DNA of 34,904 nt from an uncultured Alphaproteobacteria bacterium (lineage in GTDB: Bacteria; Pseudomonadota; Alphaproteobacteria; HIMB59): positions 1-34,904 of the forward strand of contig CACKOX010000014.1 in assembly GCA_902601865.1 (NCBI GenBank), read 5' to 3'. The notes beneath the pieces were generated by a model. The model had not been told where the DNA came from. It saw nothing but the letters and a program-made list of their open reading frames with translations, and searched no databases. Position numbers and translations under genes: made by a program. Below are positions 24,725 to 32,111 of this stretch, piece by piece; within the stretch, counting starts at the first letter, position 1, and each line of letters opens with the position of its first letter.

Positions 24725-25768
24725 TTAGTCCCAAGCACCTGAGCATAGCTCATCGATGCCATAAAGGTTTCCATCAAAACCCCTGAGTGCAGTAAAGTCC
24801 ATAGTTGCACCAGTTACTGATGGGTTAGGTGTAAAGTTAATGTAGTTTGCAAGTTCACCATTTTCCATGTACTCCTGCACAAGCTTGATAGCTAATTGAC
24901 CCTCGTGAAGAGGTGACTGAAGAGTTGTACCGAATTGCTTACCGTCAGTAATCATCTGTTTGTCACCATTACAAACTGTACCAACAGTTATAACAGCGTC
25001 ACCATCGACACTTCCGTTTTTACCAGTACCTGCATACCAGTCAACGTTATAGCCAGCTTCTTCAAGAGCTTTAATACCTCCGGTTAAGATAGCATCATCC
25101 ATTCCATAGACGAAGTGGATACCTTGGTCTTTAACTTTAGCAATAAGCTTTGCGGCACCTTTGTAACCATTGGCCTGACCAAATCCTTCACCAATATCAC
25201 CAATTAGATTTAAATCAGTTCCTGCAATAGCTTGTTTGAAAGCATTGATTGATAAACCATAACCACCGTAAGAGTGAGGGTATGATAATGCTATAACATT
25301 AAATCCATCTCCACCTGCAGCTTGTTTCATCTTCATGGCTTTAACCATCATCTCACCTGCATTATATGCACGTAAGCTATCATCAGGTCCAGCATACCCG
25401 AAGATAAAAGCCTTATCTTGCTCATTAGGTAATTGGTTAATTTTTAAAACTGGAACTCCTGTCTTTGCTAATTTTCTTAGAGATCCTAAACCAGCAACTG
25501 CATCAGGTGGCCACCAGATAAATACATCTGGAAGTGCGCCGCTTGACAAATATTGCTCGACTTGTTGATTTTGCTCAGCTTGATTATAATTATTTTCAAA
25601 AACTGTAATATCATAACCATACTGAGCTGCAGTAGCTTTAATTCCTTTAACAAATGCTCCTACATAAGCTTCTGAAGATGCCGCATTAAAAGATACGATC
25701 TCAACAGCTTTTGCAGAACCAAATGAAAAGCACATTAAAACAGCTAATACTCTGACTAGGTTTTTCAT
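24725..25768 (-). CDS. Sugar ABC importer 1, periplasmic binding protein
   Basis: 347 residues with a signal peptide (MKNLVRVLAVLMCFSFGSAKA, cleavage after AKA). Periplasmic-binding type 1 (RbsB-like) fold: VEIVSFNAASSEAYVGAFVKGIKATAAQYG, PDVFIWWPPDAVAG, GVPVLKINQLP, HFVYGMDDAILTGGIKALEEAGY. Divergent from ribose and galactose binding proteins. Good Shine-Dalgarno AGGAGG at 25775-25780. First gene of the transporter, downstream of the operator palindrome at 25831-25853. Ligand unknown; a monosaccharide or cyclitol is likely from the operon. Confidence 0.9.
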   Translation of the reverse strand: MKNLVRVLAVLMCFSFGSAKAVEIVSFNAASSEAYVGAFVKGIKATAAQYGYDITVFENNYNQAEQNQQVEQYLSSGALPDVFIWWPPDAVAGLGSLRKLAKTGVPVLKINQLPNEQDKAFIFGYAGPDDSLRAYNAGEMMVKAMKMKQAAGGDGFNVIALSYPHSYGGYGLSINAFKQAIAGTDLNLIGDIGEGFGQANGYKGAAKLIAKVKDQGIHFVYGMDDAILTGGIKALEEAGYNVDWYAGTGKNGSVDGDAVITVGTVCNGDKQMITDGKQFGTTLQSPLHEGQLAIKLVQEYMENGELANYINFTPNPSVTGATMDFTALRGFDGNLYGIDELCSGAWD

Positions 25769-25802
25769 TTCTATCCTCCTATATCCATGTTCTAAAATTA
25801 TC

Positions 25803-25832
25803 TATAAATAAAGTGTATTGTTTAACTGTAAA
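25803..25832 (-). promoter_or_regulatory. Candidate promoter for ABC importer 1
   Basis: Minus strand: -35 TTTACA (25827-25832), 18-base spacer, -10 TTTATA (25803-25808); TATTTA at 25805-25810 with 16 bases is an alternative. The operator centre would be about 46 bases before the start, the same geometry as at the SDR promoter. The -10 is not close to consensus. Confidence 0.4.
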
Positions 25833-25853
25833 TATATTCAATTTGAATATATT
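25831..25853. promoter_or_regulatory. Operator palindrome copy 2 (10-3-10)
   Basis: Arms AATATATTCA and TGAATATATT around ATT form a perfect 23-bp palindrome, the longest of the three copies. It lies between the divergent binding-protein gene and regulator gene. A putative -10 for the regulator (TATATT, 25863-25868) puts the palindrome over its -35 region, so the same bound protein could repress its own gene while activating the transporter. Confidence 0.7.
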
Positions 25854-25889
25854 GAGAAAAGCTATATTTTTAAGGGTAATTTAGAGCTT

Positions 25890-27575
25890 ATGAATAGAAA
25901 TGAAATCACTACTCTTTTGAACTTTGTAGATAAGACAAGATTATTATTTAATAAGAAAATTACAAATAACACTGTGGACTCTGAGTGGAGAATATTTTCA
26001 TATGTTATAAAAAATCACCTCGATAATAAAATTATAACTACAACAAGTATCATTCAATCATCAGGTCTTCCTTTTGCTACTGGCCTTAGGAGAGTTAATA
26101 AATTAATCAAAGAAAAAAAATTAATACAAAGAGTCAAAACAAAATCAGGTAAGTCTTTTTCAATTCATCCAAGCTCAGAATTAATTGAGGAATTTACTTT
26201 GTACTTATCATCTATCAAAAATGAAATAGCTTCTAATTTAGGTTTTGGGGAATTAAATGACTCTTATTATTTTGGGATGTCCTTATCTGCTGGTAATATA
26301 ATTCCTTCGCCTAAAGTTTTTATTAATTCCTCAAACCGATTTAAGAAAATTTCTTTACTATCAAATGATAATCCAACATTTAAAGTTATAAATAGTAATT
26401 TAGATTTTTTTGAGTATATCTTAGATTGTAAAATTGAGCATATAATTGAAAATGATCTTAATAAACTTTTAAATTTAATTGTAAAAAACTCAGAAAAAAA
26501 GACAAAGTCTAAATTTGATATCGTTGGGTTTAATTTGCCTTGGGTTGGCCAGCTAGCAAAATTAAATACATTACTGCCATTAGATAAATATATCGACTCA
26601 AGTGGTTTTAACCTCAGGGACTTTCATTTTTCAGCTATTAGATCTAGCTCTTACAACAATAAATTATTTGGTGTTCCAATTGAAACTATTCCTGACCTAC
26701 TATTTTATAGAAAAGATATTTTTGAAAAATATGGTTTAAGCCCTCCTAAAAAATTTGATGAATTATTAGCAGCTTGCGAAATTTTAAAAAAATCAAATGA
26801 GGTAGAAAGCCCGATATCTTGGCCTGCTCGTAAAGGTCAACCTCTAGCAACTAGTTTCATATTAATGATGGCTAATTTTGGAAAACCTTATGTTAATCTT
26901 CGCCATATAGGCCAAAACACATACGATTTAGACACTCAGAAAATAGTAATTAAAACAAATTTCCTATCTGAGGCTGCATTTAAAGCAGCAAAAGTTTTAA
27001 AATCTTTAATACCATACTCTCCCACAGATTTGTCCCTGCAATCAAATGACGAGTGTGTTGAATATTATAGCAAAGGAAAATCAGCAATGGTGATGAATTG
27101 GAGCAGTAGAGCTCATCAATTTGAATTAAATAAAAATTCTCCTGCTTTTAAAAATAGCGGTTACTTACCTAGACCTGCTGGTGTAGAACCTTTTCAAGTA
27201 TCTCCAATAGGAGGATTTTCTTTAGGCATACCTTCAAACATACTCGATGATAAAATCCCTTTTGTAATGAAGACTATCCAAAGCCTAGTTTCACCAGAAA
27301 TTATTAAATATTACATCGAACATGGTAGTCTTTCTTCTCCAGTGTTTAGTGTAGCTAATGATCCTGAAGTTAGAACATTAAGTCCTATTTTTAATGAATT
27401 AGACAAAATGGAAAGAGATGAACGATTTGTAGAATGGGCTAGATACCCACTTCCATCTTACTCAAAAATTATTGAGCAAGTTGGTAATGAGCTTTTTGAG
27501 TATTTATTTTTGAACAAAGATCTTCAGACTACTTTAGAACAATGTCAAAAAAGTGCCTCTAGATTATTAGTTTGA
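25890..27575 (+). CDS. Fusion regulator: winged HTH plus cytoplasmic MalE-type solute-binding domain
   Basis: 561 residues from ATG 25890. The tracked TTG start at 25818 would translate the operator palindrome, so I reject it. Residues about 30-95 look like a MarR-type winged helix: TTSIIQSSGLPFATGLRRVNKLIKEKKLI (helix-turn-helix) and QRVKTKSGKSFSIHPS (wing). Residues about 155-545 match an extracellular solute-binding protein family 1 fold: FDIVGFNLPWVGQLAKLNTLLPLDKYID, KLFGVPIETIPDLLFYRKDIFEKYGLSPPKKFDELL, YYSKGKSAMVMNWSS, PIGGFSLGIPSN. No signal peptide precedes it. I infer a cytoplasmic sugar- or cyclitol-responsive transcription factor for the adjacent operons. LacI and AraR sensors use a different binding-protein fold, so this pairing is unusual. 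Confidence 0.82.
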   Translation: MNRNEITTLLNFVDKTRLLFNKKITNNTVDSEWRIFSYVIKNHLDNKIITTTSIIQSSGLPFATGLRRVNKLIKEKKLIQRVKTKSGKSFSIHPSSELIEEFTLYLSSIKNEIASNLGFGELNDSYYFGMSLSAGNIIPSPKVFINSSNRFKKISLLSNDNPTFKVINSNLDFFEYILDCKIEHIIENDLNKLLNLIVKNSEKKTKSKFDIVGFNLPWVGQLAKLNTLLPLDKYIDSSGFNLRDFHFSAIRSSSYNNKLFGVPIETIPDLLFYRKDIFEKYGLSPPKKFDELLAACEILKKSNEVESPISWPARKGQPLATSFILMMANFGKPYVNLRHIGQNTYDLDTQKIVIKTNFLSEAAFKAAKVLKSLIPYSPTDLSLQSNDECVEYYSKGKSAMVMNWSSRAHQFELNKNSPAFKNSGYLPRPAGVEPFQVSPIGGFSLGIPSNILDDKIPFVMKTIQSLVSPEIIKYYIEHGSLSSPVFSVANDPEVRTLSPIFNELDKMERDERFVEWARYPLPSYSKIIEQVGNELFEYLFLNKDLQTTLEQCQKSASRLLV

Positions 27576-28397
27576 TTAATCTAAAGAAATTTTTCCCTCA
27601 GGAGTTGGAGGAGAGAAAGGATAACCGCCCCAAACAGATTGATCAAAATTAACTACTGAGCCTGTCATCATGCCAGAATCATCAGATGCTAAAAATGTTA
27701 CTGCCTTTGCTACTTCATTAGGGTCTAGAAGCCTCTCAAAAGGTTGTTCCTTTGCAGCATCTTTTAACCAATCTTCTGGAGCACCATGATATTTAGTTTG
27801 AATTTCATGCTCCCCATCTGATGCCATCCATCCAATATTTAATTGATTAACTCTTATCTTATTATTAAGTAATGCAAACGCCGTGTTTCTCGTTAAAGTT
27901 GCCAAGGCCCCTTTCGAGGTGCAATATGCAGATATAAATGGTTGTCCAGTTAGAGCAGACACAGACCCTATGTTGATAATAGAACCATGAATTCCTTGAT
28001 CTATCATAATTTTGACAGTTTCTTGTATGAGGAAGAAAGGCCCTTTGACATTAGTTCCTATCATTTTATCGAATAATTCTTCAGATGTGTTGACAATATT
28101 ACCTCGATCAGTGATACCTGCTGCATTTACAAGAACATCTATTTTTCCAAAATTTTTTTTTGCAACTGTTACAGCGTTACGACACTCTTGAACATTAGGT
28201 AAGTCTGTCTTAACGAAAATTACTTTGCACCCAGTTTCCTCTTGAATCTTTTTTGCTACCTCTTTTCCTTTTTCCTCTTTTCTTCCAATAGTAATAATAC
28301 CCTCTGCACCATTTTCAGCAAAATTTTTAGCAATTGCTGCCCCCAAACCCTGTGTTCCTCCTGTAACGAGTGCAAACTTTCCTTTAATGCTATTCAT
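27576..28397 (-). CDS. Short-chain dehydrogenase/reductase next to iolE
   Basis: 273 residues. TGGTQGLG cofactor motif at about 13-20, NAAG, Ser in NIGSVSAL, YCTSK catalytic motif, MTGSVVNFDQSVWGGYPF at the end. The sequence after beta-strand 2 (TIGRKEEKG) has an Arg that favours NADP. It overlaps the iolE stop by 8 bases, so a role with inositol or its stereoisomers is likely (for example oxidation of a non-myo isomer). It converges on the regulator gene with zero bases between stops. Confidence 0.87.
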   Translation of the reverse strand: MNSIKGKFALVTGGTQGLGAAIAKNFAENGAEGIITIGRKEEKGKEVAKKIQEETGCKVIFVKTDLPNVQECRNAVTVAKKNFGKIDVLVNAAGITDRGNIVNTSEELFDKMIGTNVKGPFFLIQETVKIMIDQGIHGSIINIGSVSALTGQPFISAYCTSKGALATLTRNTAFALLNNKIRVNQLNIGWMASDGEHEIQTKYHGAPEDWLKDAAKEQPFERLLDPNEVAKAVTFLASDDSGMMTGSVVNFDQSVWGGYPFSPPTPEGKISLD

Positions 28398-29301
28398 CTA
28401 TGTAATCCTCTATCTGATATCCATACATACTTAAGCACTCTACTAACTCTTTGTTTCCAATTTTTGCATATTCAAAAGGATTTGCTTTTGCTGGATCTTG
28501 TTCTGCCTCCACAATGAACCATCCCTCGTAATTATTTTTGGATAAAGTTTCAACAACTTCTTTAAAATTAATATTCCCATCACCAGGTACTGTAAAAGCC
28601 CCCTCAAGGACAAAATCTAAAAAACTTTGTTTTGATCGATCTAAATTATTTACTATTTTTGAGCGAATGTCTTTTGCATGAAAGTGATTTATTCTTTTTG
28701 CATGTTTGTTTATAACCCCTAAAGAGTCTCCTCCAGCAAAGGTCATGTGACCTGTATCAAATAAAATTTTTACTGCCTCACCTGTATGGTTCATCAGACT
28801 ATCTAGTTCTTGTTCAGTCTCAATCGCCGTACCCATATGGTGATGAAATGAAATTGGTACTCCAAAATCTGCACAAAATTCTGCAAATAATGTTAATTTT
28901 CTTCCATACTCTTTAAAGTCTTCACTATGTATTTTTCTTTTTGTATTCAGGGGAGCGTGTCTGACATTTTGAATGGTTCCTGAGGTTTCTCCGTAAGCCA
29001 AAACTGCTGCTCCTAAATCTCTAAAAAGTGTTAATTGTTGAAGAACTCTATCTTTTTCATTTTCTAAATCATTATCAAGAACAGTGCCTGAGTACCACCC
29101 AGAGGCTAGGTATAGTTTGTGACTTTTCAAAATAGGCCCTAATTTTTCAGGAGTTTTAGGGAATTTACCCCCTGTTTCTACACCAGTAAATCCTGCTAGT
29201 TTTGATTCACTAAGGCATGTATCTAAAGATGTTTCCCCTCCCAACTCAGGTAAATCGTCATTAGACCATGCTATAGGTGCTATCCCCAATTTTGCTTTCA
29301 T
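28390..29301 (-). CDS. iolE: Inosose dehydratase
   Basis: 303-residue xylose-isomerase-like TIM barrel. IolE removes water from scyllo-inosose to give 3D-(3,5/4)-trihydroxycyclohexane-1,2-dione. Strong IolE signatures: LGIAPIAWSNDDLPELGGET at the N-terminus, TGVETGGKFP, ASGWYSG, FHHHMGTAIETEQELD (about 152-167), LFDTGHMTFAGGD, HFHAKDIR, AFTVPGDGNINF and VEAEQDPAKANP. Metal-binding Glu, Asp, His and Glu positions are therefore present. Strong Shine-Dalgarno GAGGAGAGG (29305-29313). Divergent from iolG across the third operator palindrome. Confidence 0.93.
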   Translation of the reverse strand: MKAKLGIAPIAWSNDDLPELGGETSLDTCLSESKLAGFTGVETGGKFPKTPEKLGPILKSHKLYLASGWYSGTVLDNDLENEKDRVLQQLTLFRDLGAAVLAYGETSGTIQNVRHAPLNTKRKIHSEDFKEYGRKLTLFAEFCADFGVPISFHHHMGTAIETEQELDSLMNHTGEAVKILFDTGHMTFAGGDSLGVINKHAKRINHFHAKDIRSKIVNNLDRSKQSFLDFVLEGAFTVPGDGNINFKEVVETLSKNNYEGWFIVEAEQDPAKANPFEYAKIGNKELVECLSMYGYQIEDYIDE

Positions 29302-29320
29302 TAACCTCTCCTCTAATTAG

Positions 29321-29326
29321 ATTATA
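29321..29326 (-). promoter_or_regulatory. Candidate -10 element for iolE
   Basis: Consensus TATAAT on the minus strand, 20 bases before the start codon, with a weak -35 (TTCTTT, 29343-29348) 16 bases upstream. The palindrome at 29361-29373 would be centred about 53 bases before the start. A second TATAAT overlaps the palindrome edge (29356-29361), so the true promoter is uncertain. Confidence 0.4.
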
Positions 29327-29360
29327 AATAAATAAATCTTTTAAAGAATACTTAAATTAT

Positions 29361-29373
29361 ATTCAAAATGAAT
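29361..29373. promoter_or_regulatory. Operator palindrome copy 3 (ATTCA-AAA-TGAAT)
   Basis: A 13-base core identical to copy 1, in the 116-base divergent region between iolE and iolG. The flanks are AT-rich but do not extend the symmetry. Its position allows control of both genes. Confidence 0.6.
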
Positions 29374-29417
29374 TATTTTTTATTTTTAATATTAAAATAG
29401 TACTATATGTCTGAGGT

Positions 29418-30422
29418 ATGAAAAAAGTAAGAATTGCAGTGATTGGGTGTGGTCGTATAGGTCAAATGCATGCCAAAAATATTCAGCTTCATGAAAAGAC
29501 AACTTTAGCTTGTGTTTTTGATCCAAACGATCAATTTGCAAAAAAAGTTTCAAATGATTTAAGTGTTCCAGCTGTAGAAAAAGTTGATGAAGTTTTTAGC
29601 GATAGTGGTATTGATGCAATTCTTATATCCTCTCCAACAAATACCCATATTGATTTCATAGAGAAATCAGTTGCTGCAAAAAAACCTGTTCTTTGTGAGA
29701 AGCCAATTGACTTAGATATTATTAAAGTTAATGAGTGCTCTGAAAGGCTTAAAGGAAATAATATTCCAATTCAATTGGGATTTAATAGAAGATTTGATCC
29801 CGGTCATCAAGCTGCGAAGCAATCTTTAATAGATGGGGAGATAGGTGAACTTCATCAATGTTTGATTACATCAAGAGACCCTGGTTTACCTAGTTGGGAT
29901 TATTTAAAAGTATCAGGTGGTCAATTTAGAGATATGACTATTCATGATTTTGATTTAGCTCGCTTTATGCTAGGAGAAGAACCTAAAAAAATATTTGCGA
30001 TATCTAATGCTTTGATAAATCCAAGAATAAAGTCTGAATTAGATGATAGTGATACTCTGATGATTATCATGGAGACTGCTTCAGGAAAACAGTGTCATAT
30101 TAACAACTCTAGATCGGCCACATATGGTTATGATCAAAGAGTAGAGCTATTTGGAAGTAAGGGAATGGTTGTATCTGAAAACAGAAAGCCCCATGAGCTT
30201 AAAAAGTATAATATGGAATTCGTTGATAAACGAGAGCCGTATCTAAATTTTTTTATAGAGAGATATCAAGAGGCTTATATGAATTCTATTACATCATTTG
30301 TCGAGGCTATTATTGAAAAAAAGCAAGTATCTGTTGGATTTGAAGATGGAAGGAGAGCCCTTCTTTTAGCTGAGGCTGCATATAAATCTGTCAAAAGTGG
30401 GAGGTTTGAAAAAATTGATTAA
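29418..30422 (+). CDS. iolG: Inositol 2-dehydrogenase
   Basis: 334-residue Gfo/Idh/MocA enzyme that oxidises myo-inositol to scyllo-inosose with NAD. Rossmann motif VIGCGRIGQMHAKN, CEKP with catalytic Lys95, and GGQFRDMTIHDFDLARFML, which supplies Asp172 and His176 at the same numbers as in the Bacillus IolG. NSRSATYGYDQRVELFGSKGM is typical of alphaproteobacterial IolG/IdhA. Start chosen at the ATG before KKVRIAVIG; the GAGG before it is unusually close (2 bases), so initiation may be weak or use another signal. Divergent from iolE. Confidence 0.92.
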   Translation: MKKVRIAVIGCGRIGQMHAKNIQLHEKTTLACVFDPNDQFAKKVSNDLSVPAVEKVDEVFSDSGIDAILISSPTNTHIDFIEKSVAAKKPVLCEKPIDLDIIKVNECSERLKGNNIPIQLGFNRRFDPGHQAAKQSLIDGEIGELHQCLITSRDPGLPSWDYLKVSGGQFRDMTIHDFDLARFMLGEEPKKIFAISNALINPRIKSELDDSDTLMIIMETASGKQCHINNSRSATYGYDQRVELFGSKGMVVSENRKPHELKKYNMEFVDKREPYLNFFIERYQEAYMNSITSFVEAIIEKKQVSVGFEDGRRALLLAEAAYKSVKSGRFEKID

Positions 30423-30432
30423 TATTATGCAT

Positions 30433-30453
30433 TTATCTATGACTAATAGATAA
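30433..30453. repeat. AT-rich inverted repeat after iolG
   Basis: TTATCTAT-GACTA-ATAGATAA, perfect 8-bp arms, 10 bases after the iolG stop and just upstream of a promoter-like TATAAT. Too AT-rich for a strong terminator; may be an operator for the aldolase gene. Confidence 0.35.
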
Positions 30454-30454
30454 T

Positions 30455-30463
30455 TGTTATAAT
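30455..30463 (+). promoter_or_regulatory. Extended -10 promoter for the HpcH/HpaI aldolase gene
   Basis: TGT-TATAAT: a consensus -10 (30458-30463) with the extended TGn motif, giving a start near 30470, about 19 bases before the ATG. No convincing -35. Suggests the aldolase can be expressed separately from iolG. Confidence 0.5.
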
Positions 30464-30488
30464 TAATTTTTTAAATATTTTTAGATAG

Positions 30489-31310
30489 ATGATTGAAAAT
30501 AAAGTAAAAGAAAAATGGAAAAGTAAAAAAGTAGTTCTTAATAGTTTCTTATCAATACCAAATACCTTTACTGCCGAAATCATGTCAGAGCAAGGATACG
30601 ATGCTTTAACTATTGACTACCAACATGGGATGATTGGCTTTAATGACTTATTTACAATGTTGCAGAGTATTCGACATAGTGGTGTGACTCCAATTTGTAG
30701 AGTCTCTGGTTTAGATCATGCTGTTATATCTAAAGTTATGGATGCAGGTGCTTTGGGAGTTATATGCCCTATGATTAATACACGTCAACAAGCAGAGCAA
30801 CTAGTTCAAGATTGTAAATATCCTCCTGTTGGTATTAGAAGTTTTGGCCCAACTAGGGCAAATTTTTCTGTGAGCTCAAACTATTTTTATGAGGCAAATG
30901 AAAGTACTTTTTGTTTAGCTATGATTGAAACACAACAGGCATTTGATAATCTTGATGAAATAGCATCGACACCTGGCCTAGATGGACTTTATATAGGAAC
31001 AGCAGATTTAACAATTGGTCTCAATCAAGGGAAGCTTGTTCCAGGTTTTGATCGCAAGGAACCTGAAATGATTGATGCAAAAAAGAAAATTTTAGCTGCA
31101 GCTCATAAATATGGAAAAGTTGCTTGTCTTCATTGTGGCACTCCTGAGTATGCTGCTCAAGCTTCTGAGTGGGGTTTTGATTTTGTAACGATTACTAATG
31201 ATGTTCGACTTCTTGCTGGAGCTGCTGGAGCTCACGTGAAAAAATTTAAAGAGTTAACAAACCAAGAACACGATGAAACTGACAAAGATACTAATCCAAG
31301 CTCTTATTAG
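30489..31310 (+). CDS. HpcH/HpaI family class II pyruvate aldolase
   Basis: 273-residue metal-dependent TIM-barrel aldolase. Expected active-site parts are present: IDYQHG (catalytic His; the family's DxEH is DYQH here), CRVSG (Arg that binds the keto acid), GVICPMINTRQQAEQ, GIRSFGPTRA, MIETQQAFDNLDEI (metal Glu) and YIGTADLTIGL (metal Asp). It should split a 4-hydroxy-2-oxo acid into pyruvate and an aldehyde, or run in reverse. The usual inositol route does not need it, so it may serve a side branch such as sugar-acid breakdown, or supply or consume an aldehyde used by the GabD-type dehydrogenase. The C-terminal tail is charged and not conserved. Confidence 0.87.
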   Translation: MIENKVKEKWKSKKVVLNSFLSIPNTFTAEIMSEQGYDALTIDYQHGMIGFNDLFTMLQSIRHSGVTPICRVSGLDHAVISKVMDAGALGVICPMINTRQQAEQLVQDCKYPPVGIRSFGPTRANFSVSSNYFYEANESTFCLAMIETQQAFDNLDEIASTPGLDGLYIGTADLTIGLNQGKLVPGFDRKEPEMIDAKKKILAAAHKYGKVACLHCGTPEYAAQASEWGFDFVTITNDVRLLAGAAGAHVKKFKELTNQEHDETDKDTNPSSY

Positions 31311-31319
31311 AAATTTAAA

Positions 31320-32108
31320 TTAAACTGCTTCTAATTCTTTTGCTAAATCACCAATTTCTGCGCCACCAGCCATCAGTCTTTTGACATCGTCCCCACCAAG
31401 CTCAGATGACTTGCCTGATCCTATTACTTCACCGAGACTTAAAAAAGTAAAACGGTCTGCGATTAAGCGGGCATGAATTTCATTGTGTGTTATAAGAATG
31501 ATAGCTATGTTTCCAAGCTTTTGGACCTTCTTAATTGTTTTTAAAACCTCCATCTGCTGTCTTTGTCCAAGAGCTGATGTTGGTTCGTCTAATATTAAAA
31601 TTTTTGCTCCAAAATAAATAGCTCTAGCTATGGCTAATGTTTGTCTTTGTCCACCAGACATTGTTCCTACAGGTTGGGCTGGATCAGATATATTAATTCC
31701 TATTTTTCCCATTTCAGAAATTGTAATTTCATCCATTTTTTTAAAATTAAGAATTCCAAATGGTCCAGGGCCTTTTTTTAATTCATTTCCTAAGAAAAAA
31801 TTTCTTGTAACTGAAGTCAGTGCATTGAGTGCCAAGTCTTGGTAAACTGTTCCTATTCCGGTATTTGTAGCTTCTCTGGGAGATCCAAATTTTACTTCTT
31901 TGCCCCCTACTTTTATTATTCCTGAAGTAGGCTGATGGACCCCTGATAAAACTTTAATTAAAGTTGATTTCCCTGCTCCATTATCGCCAAGAAGAGCATG
32001 AACCTCTCCGGGTAACACGTTTAAAGAAACACCATTAAGCGCTGTAAATGTTCCAAATTTTTTTACTAAGTCTGTAATCTCAATAAAAGGTGTTTGATTA
32101 TTATCCAT
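31320..32108 (-). CDS. Sugar ABC importer 2, single ATP-binding subunit (FrcA-like)
   Basis: 262 residues, one nucleotide-binding domain: Walker A GDNGAGKST, signature MSGGQRQ, Walker B ILILDEPTSALG, switch LITHNE. Unlike importer 1 it is not a double ATPase, so it must act as a homodimer. Three bases separate it from the permease gene. It converges on the aldolase gene with a 9-base gap. Confidence 0.91.
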   Translation of the reverse strand: MDNNQTPFIEITDLVKKFGTFTALNGVSLNVLPGEVHALLGDNGAGKSTLIKVLSGVHQPTSGIIKVGGKEVKFGSPREATNTGIGTVYQDLALNALTSVTRNFFLGNELKKGPGPFGILNFKKMDEITISEMGKIGINISDPAQPVGTMSGGQRQTLAIARAIYFGAKILILDEPTSALGQRQQMEVLKTIKKVQKLGNIAIILITHNEIHARLIADRFTFLSLGEVIGSGKSSELGGDDVKRLMAGGAEIGDLAKELEAV

Positions 32109-32111
32109 AGT

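Noticed and set aside
25818-25889. TTG start of the regulator ORF as given in the track
   Set aside because: It would translate through the 23-bp operator palindrome; the ATG at 25890 leaves the palindrome in the promoter and begins the protein just before the first HTH-region helix.
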